Assembly: GCA_002296455.1 (NCBI GenBank)
Contig: DBJG01000070.1
Location: forward strand, 1-5,583
DNA: 5,583 bases
Direction: 5' to 3'
From: Caryophanales bacterium UBA782
Lineage (GTDB): Bacteria; Bacillota_I; Bacilli_A; RFN20; CAG-826
Under the pieces are notes generated by a model. The model ran no database searches. It saw nothing but the letters and a program-made list of their open reading frames with translations, and was not told the origin of the DNA. Below are positions 1 through 4,753 of the stretch, in pieces (the stretch's first letter is position 1; each line of letters begins with the position of its first letter). A program made the position numbers and the translations under genes.

Positions 1-248
1 GTGAAAGGAAAATAGGTGAAGAAGCAGGGTTAGCAATAAAGAATGCCTACATGAATATAGAAGAATCTATCTTTTACTCACTACTTGAAGAAATCACTTG
101 TGAATTGCTTCTTAATACAAACAAACATATAGCATCCTTCTTTTTGAAAAGTCCCTACGAATATATGTTTATGCCTGATTTTCTTTGCTATAAAAATGAA
201 GTAAAAAGCAAATTAATATCGATTATATATGAAAAAGACACGTATTAA
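1..248 (+). CDS. 3' end of an unrecognised protein gene (5' truncated by the window)
   Basis: The reading frame is open from the left edge (first complete codon at base 3) to a TAA at 246-248, giving about 81 residues. An ATG lies at 51, but no SD precedes it and the frame is already open upstream, so I read this as the C-terminal part of a longer protein. The segment has a Leu/Ile/Glu-rich, probably helical stretch (LLEEITCELLL) followed by an aromatic-rich stretch (SPYEYMFMPDF) and a Lys-rich end. There is no signal peptide, clear membrane helix or catalytic motif. By hand count it is about 29% GC, well below the genes downstream. I do not recognise the family. A helical effector domain of a regulator is possible, but there is no motif to support it. 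It could also be a decaying gene. Confidence 0.5.
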   Translation, partial: ERKIGEEAGLAIKNAYMNIEESIFYSLLEEITCELLLNTNKHIASFFLKSPYEYMFMPDFLCYKNEVKSKLISIIYEKDTY

Positions 249-267
249 TCGATGAAAAATATCGATT
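247..267. repeat. Inverted repeat AATCGAT-N7-ATCGATT
   Basis: Perfect 7-bp arms lie at 247-253 and 261-267, overlapping the stop codon of the first gene. The right copy is part of AATATCGATT (258-267), which also occurs as a direct repeat at 215-224 inside the coding sequence. There is no T-run after it, so it is a poor intrinsic terminator. It may be a weak hairpin at the gene end, an unknown protein site, or chance in AT-rich DNA. Confidence 0.3.
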
Positions 268-274
268 GTAAAAG

Positions 275-301
275 TTAGCACTCAAATGTTGACAGTGCCA
301 A
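275..301 (+). promoter_or_regulatory. Upstream CIRCE operator (HrcA site), degenerate right arm
   Basis: TTAGCACTC (275-283), nine bases, then CAGTGCCAA (293-301). The known CIRCE consensus is TTAGCACTC-N9-GAGTGCTAA, the operator of the heat-shock repressor HrcA. The left arm is perfect; the right arm matches 7 of 9. The first right-arm mismatch (C293) lies within the -35 hexamer TTGACA at 289-294, so the promoter element and the operator share bases. HrcA bound here should block access to the -35. Confidence 0.8.
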
Positions 302-316
302 AAATGAAGGTATCAT
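289..316 (+). promoter_or_regulatory. Sigma-A-type promoter of hsp20
   Basis: A consensus -35 TTGACA (289-294) is followed by a 16-bp spacer and the -10 TATCAT (311-316, 5 of 6 to TATAAT). The predicted transcription start is near base 323, giving a leader of about 47 nt that begins inside the second CIRCE element. The promoter is held between two HrcA operators, as expected for a strong vegetative promoter that is repressed until heat or unfolded protein inactivates HrcA. Confidence 0.75.
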
Positions 317-320
317 ATAG

Positions 321-347
321 TTAGCACTTAGGAATGATGAGTGCTAA
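321..347 (+). promoter_or_regulatory. Downstream CIRCE operator (HrcA site)
   Basis: TTAGCACTT (321-329), nine bases, then GAGTGCTAA (339-347). This matches the CIRCE consensus at 17 of 18 arm positions; the only change is T for C at 329. It covers the predicted transcription start, and in the mRNA it would form a 5'-terminal hairpin upstream of the SD GGAGGA (355-360), where CIRCE elements are known to affect message stability. Its centre is 46 bp from the centre of the upstream copy. Confidence 0.92.
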
Positions 348-369
348 ATGATATGGAGGAAAAAGTATT

Positions 370-792
370 ATGTACGATCTCAAAAATAGAAATAATCCGC
401 TTGAACACGTTTTGTTCGATGATTGGTTTATGCCAGAAACCAACAAAGGTCTTCAAATGAGAACTGATATCAAAGAGGACGAGAATAACTACGTCCTTGA
501 AGTTGAACTTCCAGGCATTGATAAGAAAGACATCGATATTTCTCTTGAAAATGGCTACCTCACCATTAAAGCTTGCGCTCACAATAAATTTAAAGAGCAT
601 GAGAATGGCAATGAAAATAAGAAATTTGTCCACAGAGAACGTTTCTATGGCGTTTCTTCGAGAAGCTATTACATCGGAGATGTCGATAAAAAGACGATTA
701 ACGCGTCCTTCGAAAATGGAATTCTTTCTGTGACGTTCCCAAAAGAGAACCAAGCCAAGAAAGAAGAAGACCGCCGTATCGAAATCAAGTAA
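370..792 (+). CDS. hsp20: Hsp20 / alpha-crystallin family small heat-shock protein
   Basis: A 140-aa ATP-independent holdase chaperone that binds unfolding proteins in the cytoplasm. The alpha-crystallin domain spans about residues 29-125: the ELPG turn (46-49) in the first conserved block, then a charged variable stretch (about 70-88), the RERF..GVSSRS block (89-99) and the family signature GILSVTFPK (117-125). The C-terminal tail ends in IEI (137-139), the I-x-I motif that docks on neighbouring subunits during oligomer assembly. The length is typical for bacterial Hsp20. The start is fixed by the SD GGAGGA at 355-360, 9 nt before ATG. It is monocistronic, bounded by the double-CIRCE promoter and a terminator, so it should be HrcA-controlled. 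I see no CtsR-type heptad repeats. The assignment to family is firm. Confidence 0.95.
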   Translation: MYDLKNRNNPLEHVLFDDWFMPETNKGLQMRTDIKEDENNYVLEVELPGIDKKDIDISLENGYLTIKACAHNKFKEHENGNENKKFVHRERFYGVSSRSYYIGDVDKKTINASFENGILSVTFPKENQAKKEEDRRIEIK

Positions 793-815
793 CCCTAGCT
801 TGATTCGAGATAAAT

Positions 816-855
816 AAAGGAGCAGGTTACCCTTTCTCACCTGCTCTTTTCTTTT
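816..855 (+). terminator. Intrinsic terminator of hsp20, possibly bidirectional
   Basis: The perfect 8-bp stem GAGCAGGT (820-827) / ACCTGCTC (839-846) has an 11-nt loop and can be extended by G-U and A-U pairs (816-819 with 847-850). It is followed by TTTTCTTTTT (847-856). It lies 24 nt after the hsp20 stop and 8 nt after the end of the convergent peptidase gene. On the minus strand the same hairpin is followed by CTTTATTTAT, a weaker T-run, so it may also stop leftward transcription. Confidence 0.88.
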
Positions 856-863
856 TATAAAGA

Positions 864-2051
864 TTATAAAGACAAGATAGGGACGATTTGCTCTTGCCTA
901 CCCGCAACCACAATCGGCCGATTGTTTTCAATATAAACGTTTGTTTCGCTTCTCATGCCGAAATCGGGTGCATAGATTCCTGGTTCCAAGGAGAAGCATA
1001 TTCCATTCAAAATCGTTCTATCGTCGTGGGATTCGTAATTATCCATATTTACGCCAGGGCCATGGGGACCTACATCGACAGCGATATTGTGACCAACGCG
1101 ATGGACGTAATAATTACCATATCCTTTTTCTTGTATGTAGCGTCGTGAAACATCATCTACTTCATAACCTTTGATAGGGTGTAGAGGAAGTTCCCTCTCT
1201 AAAAAATCTACGCAACGATCAATATCCTCTTTTAGAATGGCAAAACGTTCTGCGTATACTTTTGGAACGCTATCTCCAACGTAGCCCATCCAAGTGATGT
1301 CGGCGTACACTCCTTCTAGATGATTCATTTTCGCCCACATATCAATCAAAACTAAATCACCTGGTTTGATGGGTGAATGAATCTCTTTTGTCGGTCCATA
1401 GTGGGGGTTACTAGCATTCTTTCCAATTGCGACAATTGGTTCGTCATCATAAACCATTCCTTCTTCGTGGAAACGCCGACAGATAAATTGTTGGATTTCG
1501 TATTCGTCCGTTTCGCCGTTTTTGAGGACGAGTTCCTTTATTTTACGGAATGCTTCATCTTTGATTTTAAGGGTTAACGTATCCGCTTGAAGCTGGAGCT
1601 TATGTGCGTTTTCTGAATAAACGGCCGTGAGTGTTTGCAAAAGATCGCCACTCGAACTCACTTGGATTCCTAGGCTCATAATGTAAGAAACGGAGCCATA
1701 GTCGGCAAGGGAGACACGAGGGAGCAATCCACGGTCGGATATATCCATGAGCACGTTGTGATAAGAAGAGAACAAACGTTTCTCGAGCTCAAGCATCTCT
1801 TGCCAAGTTTTATAAACATACAAATCGAAATATTTTTTTGTTTTCTCGTCATTAAGAAAAACCGTGTCAATCGCATGGCATATTAAGTAAGGACGCCCAA
1901 CCTTCGGGATTATAAGGAAAATTTTCCGTGTTAGCATTTTGTTCCCAAGTAAAGAAACGAGCGCTTGATTCTTGTTTTCATAATCAACGATGATCCATGC
2001 GTCTTGATTCATTGCGAGTATTTGTTTTTGTATCGTTTTTATATTTGCCAT
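864..2051 (-). CDS. M24 family metallopeptidase (Xaa-Pro aminopeptidase-like)
   Basis: A 395-aa cytoplasmic enzyme with a creatinase/prolidase-type N-terminal domain (about 1-150) and a pita-bread catalytic domain (about 160-395). All five expected dinuclear metal ligands are visible: D237 (LVLIDMWAK), D251 (YADITW), H321 (RVGHN), E356 (SLEPGIY) and E369 (RSETNVYIE). H217 (NPHYGP) and H330 (GPHGPG) match the substrate-side histidines of the family. Known members remove N-terminal residues preceding proline or split Xaa-Pro dipeptides; which one applies here cannot be read from sequence. The start is supported by GGAG, 5 nt before the ATG on the minus strand (within 2055-2060). There is no signal peptide. 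It is convergent with hsp20 and divergent from the GH2 gene, so probably transcribed alone. The ligand set is complete, so it should be active. Confidence 0.92.
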   Translation of the reverse strand: MANIKTIQKQILAMNQDAWIIVDYENKNQALVSLLGNKMLTRKIFLIIPKVGRPYLICHAIDTVFLNDEKTKKYFDLYVYKTWQEMLELEKRLFSSYHNVLMDISDRGLLPRVSLADYGSVSYIMSLGIQVSSSGDLLQTLTAVYSENAHKLQLQADTLTLKIKDEAFRKIKELVLKNGETDEYEIQQFICRRFHEEGMVYDDEPIVAIGKNASNPHYGPTKEIHSPIKPGDLVLIDMWAKMNHLEGVYADITWMGYVGDSVPKVYAERFAILKEDIDRCVDFLERELPLHPIKGYEVDDVSRRYIQEKGYGNYYVHRVGHNIAVDVGPHGPGVNMDNYESHDDRTILNGICFSLEPGIYAPDFGMRSETNVYIENNRPIVVAGRQEQIVPILSL

Positions 2052-2070
2052 AAATTCTCCGCGGATATTG

Positions 2071-2083
2071 TTTCACTATTTTA
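2071..2083 (-). promoter_or_regulatory. Candidate -10 and transcription start of the M24 peptidase gene
   Basis: On the minus strand TAAAAT (2083 down to 2078) matches TATAAT at 5 of 6 positions. It predicts a start near 2071 and a leader of about 20 nt carrying the SD GGAGAA. The matching -35 is poor (CAATCA at 17-bp spacing), so the promoter may need an activator or be weak. The hexamer is one arm of the inverted repeat at 2078-2101. Confidence 0.45.
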
Positions 2084-2101
2084 GTTCGTTTCCACTAAAA
2101 T
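2078..2101. repeat. Inverted repeat joining the two divergent -10 elements
   Basis: ATTTTAGT (2078-2085) and ACTAAAAT (2094-2101) are perfect 8-bp arms separated by 8 bp. Each arm contains the TAAAAT -10 of one of the divergent genes. It could be a shared operator for one regulator, or simply the result of two similar -10 elements facing each other. Confidence 0.5.
2081..2095 (-). promoter_or_regulatory. CcpA cre-like site between -35 and -10 of the GH2 gene
   Basis: The minus strand reads GTGGAAACGAACTAA. Compared with the Gram-positive catabolite-repression consensus WTGNAANCGNWNNCW, the core TGNAANCG is complete, and two of the fixed positions (the first W and the C) do not match. Its position inside the promoter of a glycosidase gene is where CcpA repression would be expected. 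The consensus is loose, so this is suggestive only. Confidence 0.3.
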
Positions 2102-2107
2102 GATTGC

Positions 2108-3823
2108 ATGAAACGAATTGATAAAAACAAACTTCCAAATCCATATTTCGCAAGAGAAAAAACTTATTTGCTCAATGGTGAGTGGGAATTCGAAATGAAC
2201 CACGATGATTCAATCCCCGATCACTTTTCGAGTAACATTATTGTTCCCTTTGCTCCAGAAACAAAAGATAGCGGCATCGAGAAAACGATAACGAAAAACG
2301 ATATACTTCATTACCATTTAGAATTAAATTATGATGAAGATATTATTGGAAAGAAAATCCGGTTGGTATTTCAAGCGGTTGATCAAGTATCAGATTTGTA
2401 TTTTAATCGTATCCATAAACTTCATCACGAGGGTGGCTATCTTCCTTTTTCTTTAGTGATTGAGGAGGCTAAAAAAGGGGATACGATTGACTTAACAGTA
2501 AAGGATGATACGGATTCTACAATTTATCCAAAAGGGAAGCAAACACTTCACCCCCATGGTATGTTTTATCATGCCACCAGCGGAATTTGGGGAGACGTTT
2601 ATTTAGAAATCCTCCCAAAAGGCGGTCATATTGATGATTTTTTTGTTCAAAGTGATTTTGATAATAAAAAAATCTATCTTAAAAACATCCATTTATCGAA
2701 CAAGGAAGATACATTAGTTGAAGGATATCTACTTTACGAAGGAAAGACGGTTCAAACATTGAGTTTTGATTCCAGCTTCGATTTAAAAGAGTGCTTCCAT
2801 CCGTGGTCCACTTTCGAGCCCTCTTTATATGAAATTGAACTTCACTATAAAGACGATATTGTTACTACATCTTTCGGGGTGAGAAAGTTTGAAATTAAAA
2901 ACTATAAAGACATTAAATTATTCTATCTGAATAACCATGCGATTTACCTCAATGGATTGCTTGATCAAGGTTATCATTCTCCTACAGGCGGAATGACGCC
3001 TCCCTCCGAAGACCTTGTTTTAAAAGATCTTCAATATGTCAAAGACTGCGGATTCAATTTTTTAAGAAAACACATCAAGGTGGAAAGCCCAAGATGGTAT
3101 TATCTTTGCGATAAGCTAGGCATTGTCGTAATGCAGGATTTCGTATCTACGGGTGATCGTTATAATACGTTTCGCCTAGCCGTCTTGCCCACGATTGGCT
3201 TTTTAAAAGGGAAGAAAAACGCGAATGCTAATCGCTCTGAATTGAATTCGCAAAAATTCTTTGAACAGGAGATGCCTATTTTTGTCGATCATTTTAAAAA
3301 CTACACATCCGTTTGCCTTTGGTGCCTCTTTAACGAAGGGTGGGGGCAATTTGATGCGACGAGATTGACCGAAAAACTTCGTTCTCTTGATCCTATTCGC
3401 CCAATCGATTCTACTTCTGGCTGGTTCGATGAAGGCGCGGGGGATATTGATAGCAAACATGTCTATTTTCGGAAACCTCGCTTAAAAAATAAGAAAGACA
3501 GGGTCTTGTTTTTAAGCGAATTCGGTGGTTTCGCATTAAAGGTACCTGGGCATGTTTTCACTAGAAAATCATTCGGATATAAAATTCTTTCAAGTCAAGA
3601 AGAGCTTACTCGTTGGTTAGAAAAAACGTATCTTAAGCAAATTGTACCTTTGATTGAAAAACAAGGCCTCTGCGGAACTGTGTATACCCAGTTAAGCGAT
3701 GTGGAAGACGAAATCAATGGGTTGGTTACTTATGACCGCGCTGTTTATAAAGTTCCCGCTTCCCAGATGTTTAGTATTAATCAAAAAGTGTATTCCGCCT
3801 TTGAGAAGTTCACAAAAGAATAA
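2108..3823 (+). CDS. Glycoside hydrolase family 2 enzyme (beta-galactosidase/beta-glucuronidase-like)
   Basis: A 571-aa retaining glycosidase. Domain order: jelly-roll sugar-binding domain (about 15-168, opening with LLNGEWEFE and including HPHGMFYHATSGIWG at 148-162), an Ig-like domain (about 172-262) and a TIM barrel (about 265-571). The acid/base is E410 in NEGWGQFD, and the nucleophile is E471 in LSEFGG. LRKHIKVESPRWYYLCDKLG (319-338) is a typical GH2 barrel block. It lacks the C-terminal domains of E. coli LacZ (about 1,020 aa); the compact form is normal for one GH2 clade. With no signal peptide it should act in the cytoplasm on imported oligosaccharides. The exact sugar is not readable. 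The ATG at 2108 is the first possible start (in-frame stop at 2096) and is needed to keep LNGEWEFE. There is no SD; see the promoter entry. It is divergent from the M24 gene, and 57 bp separate it from the HAD gene. Confidence 0.92.
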   Translation: MKRIDKNKLPNPYFAREKTYLLNGEWEFEMNHDDSIPDHFSSNIIVPFAPETKDSGIEKTITKNDILHYHLELNYDEDIIGKKIRLVFQAVDQVSDLYFNRIHKLHHEGGYLPFSLVIEEAKKGDTIDLTVKDDTDSTIYPKGKQTLHPHGMFYHATSGIWGDVYLEILPKGGHIDDFFVQSDFDNKKIYLKNIHLSNKEDTLVEGYLLYEGKTVQTLSFDSSFDLKECFHPWSTFEPSLYEIELHYKDDIVTTSFGVRKFEIKNYKDIKLFYLNNHAIYLNGLLDQGYHSPTGGMTPPSEDLVLKDLQYVKDCGFNFLRKHIKVESPRWYYLCDKLGIVVMQDFVSTGDRYNTFRLAVLPTIGFLKGKKNANANRSELNSQKFFEQEMPIFVDHFKNYTSVCLWCLFNEGWGQFDATRLTEKLRSLDPIRPIDSTSGWFDEGAGDIDSKHVYFRKPRLKNKKDRVLFLSEFGGFALKVPGHVFTRKSFGYKILSSQEELTRWLEKTYLKQIVPLIEKQGLCGTVYTQLSDVEDEINGLVTYDRAVYKVPASQMFSINQKVYSAFEKFTKE

Positions 3824-3827
3824 GGAG

Positions 3828-3843
3828 AAGAAAGCACTTTCTT
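3828..3843. repeat. Short palindrome AAGAAAGCACTTTCTT after the GH2 stop
   Basis: 7-bp arms AAGAAAG (3828-3834) and CTTTCTT (3837-3843) flank two bases. It begins 4 nt after the GH2 stop codon and lies just upstream of where a -35 for the HAD promoter would fall. As RNA it is a weak AT-rich hairpin with only TTTCTT at its end, so it is a poor terminator. An operator role is possible but untested. Confidence 0.35.
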
Positions 3844-3866
3844 ACATGAAACAAGAAAAAAGACCA

Positions 3867-3872
3867 TATAAT
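3867..3872 (+). promoter_or_regulatory. Consensus -10 hexamer 8 bp before the HAD start codon
   Basis: A perfect TATAAT at 3867-3872 predicts transcription starting at about 3879-3881, on or next to the ATG at 3881. The intervening bases (CCTTTTCT) hold no SD. No good -35 is visible at 16-18 bp, so either the promoter is weak or the hexamer is fortuitous. Readthrough from the GH2 gene is possible, as no strong terminator separates the two. Confidence 0.45.
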
Positions 3873-3880
3873 CCTTTTCT

Positions 3881-4672
3881 ATGACGAATCAGAGAATTCA
3901 CATTGCCTTCTTCGATATCGATTGGACTTTGTATGACCATCAAAATCGAGCATGGTCAACGAAGTCGCTTGAAGCAATCAAAGAACTTCAAGCAGAAGGG
4001 GTCAAAGCTGTTCTTTGTAGTGCGCGCCCCTTTCACTCTATGAAAATTTTCGGCGTTTTTGATTTGGGGATTCATTGGGACGGTTATATTTCCAGCGCAG
4101 GAGCATGCGCTTACGTGGACGGCCAATTTATTCGCAAGACGTTAATGGACCCATCGCGCGTTCGGGAATTTTTGTCGCTCGTGGAAGAAAACGGGCTCAC
4201 GACTGAAATCGTTGGTCCTCTTTACCGAAAACTAGCTTTTCCGCAGAATGCGATTTCAAAAGAATACTATGCTAGATTCACAGAGCAGATTCCCACCTTA
4301 TCTCCTTATGAAGGAGAAGAAGTAACTGGGCTTAATTTATTTTCTCATGAAGATACGGACTCCCTTTTTCTTTCTCGTTTTCCTGATTTTACTTTTTATC
4401 GCTATGCTCCCTTCGCTGTTGATGTTGCGGGTGAGCCACATCAAAAAGGAGATGCGATTGACGTTGTTTTAAAATATTTCGGATTCAGTAAGAGTGAAGG
4501 CATTGGCTTTGGAGATGACTACCAAGACATTTCCATGGCGGAGCATCTTGGAACTTTCGTGGCGATGAACAACGGCCGTGATGAAGTGAAAGCGGTTGCT
4601 TCCTTCGTTGCTCCTGATGTCTGGAACGATGGTGTTTATTGGGGACTAAAGCATTATCGACTTATCGATTAA
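3881..4672 (+). CDS. Cof-type HAD-IIB family hydrolase with atypical motifs I and IV
   Basis: A 263-aa cytoplasmic phosphatase fold; relatives dephosphorylate sugar phosphates, FMN, PLP or similar small molecules. Motif I is DIDWT (12-16): D12 is the nucleophile and D14 the acid/base, but the usual Gly of DxDGT is W15. Motif II is S47 in CSARP, motif III is K189 in HQKGD, and motif IV is GDDYQD (211-216), with Q215 in place of the usual Asn. The C2 cap lies between motifs II and III (about 80-185). All charged catalytic residues are kept, so activity is likely, though W15 beside the active site could change phosphate or substrate access. The ATG at 3881 is the first start after an in-frame stop at 3869 and puts motif I at the expected place. 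There is no SD. It lies downstream of the GH2 gene and may act on a sugar phosphate, but that is inference. Confidence 0.88.
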   Translation: MTNQRIHIAFFDIDWTLYDHQNRAWSTKSLEAIKELQAEGVKAVLCSARPFHSMKIFGVFDLGIHWDGYISSAGACAYVDGQFIRKTLMDPSRVREFLSLVEENGLTTEIVGPLYRKLAFPQNAISKEYYARFTEQIPTLSPYEGEEVTGLNLFSHEDTDSLFLSRFPDFTFYRYAPFAVDVAGEPHQKGDAIDVVLKYFGFSKSEGIGFGDDYQDISMAEHLGTFVAMNNGRDEVKAVASFVAPDVWNDGVYWGLKHYRLID

Positions 4673-4685
4673 ACACACTTTTTCG

Positions 4686-4724
4686 CTTTTCTTTAAAGAA
4701 AAGAGAACAACTTCTTTTTTTCTT
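4686..4724 (+). other. Pyrimidine-purine-pyrimidine tract with two alternative hairpins
   Basis: CTTTTCTTTAAAGAAAAG (4686-4703) is a perfect 18-bp palindrome starting 13 nt after the HAD stop. The purine arm, extended to 4705, can instead pair downstream: 4696-4705 with 4712-4721, ten pairs including two G-U, loop AACAAC, ending in a T-run. The second form looks like a weak intrinsic terminator of the HAD gene, while the first would prevent it. Both stems are AU-rich and weak. The tract could equally be an operator or a DNA structure. Confidence 0.4.
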
Positions 4725-4736
4725 GGAGCGAATGAG

Positions 4737-4742
4737 TATGAT
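4737..4742 (+). promoter_or_regulatory. Candidate -10 of the decarboxylase gene
   Basis: TATGAT (5 of 6 to TATAAT) predicts a start near A4749, leaving only about 5 nt before the ATG at 4754 and no room for an SD. No -35 is evident; the region upstream is a T-rich tract. The palindrome TATGCATA (4742-4749) overlaps the hexamer end and the predicted start. Confidence 0.35.
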
Positions 4743-4753
4743 ATGCATACTAT

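Larger units (their letters stand above)
2072..2101 (+). promoter_or_regulatory. Candidate promoter of the GH2 gene, predicting a leaderless mRNA
   Basis: TTCACT (2072-2077, 4 of 6 to TTGACA) is followed by an 18-bp spacer and TAAAAT (2096-2101, 5 of 6 to TATAAT). The usual distance from the -10 to +1 puts the start of transcription on A2108, the first base of the ATG. No SD-like sequence lies in the bases before the ATG (CACTAAAATGATTGC), which agrees with a leaderless transcript. Confidence 0.5.

Noticed and set aside
51..248. Reading the first gene as a complete 65-aa protein starting at ATG 51, or as the C-terminal domain of a TetR-type regulator
   Set aside because: The frame is open to the left edge and no SD precedes ATG 51, so a full small gene is less likely. 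The helical, aromatic C-terminus alone is not enough to name a regulator family.
328..840. 170-aa minus-strand ORF covering the whole of hsp20, rich in hydrophobic residues
   Set aside because: It lies opposite a clear Hsp20 gene, spans that gene's operator and terminator, has no recognisable domain, and its hydrophobicity is what the antisense of a Lys/Glu/Asp-rich protein gives.
888..1577. Several plus-strand ORFs of 66-86 codons opposite the M24 peptidase
   Set aside because: They overlap a complete peptidase with all metal ligands, lack convincing SD sites and show no family motif.
3203..3460. 85-codon minus-strand ORF inside the GH2 gene
   Set aside because: It is opposite the catalytic acid/base region of GH2 and has no independent signal.
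3699..3884. 61-codon plus-strand ORF overlapping the GH2 end and the HAD start
   Set aside because: Most of it is an out-of-frame shadow of GH2. Only its last 12 codons, which could act as a coupling ORF, are kept as a finding.
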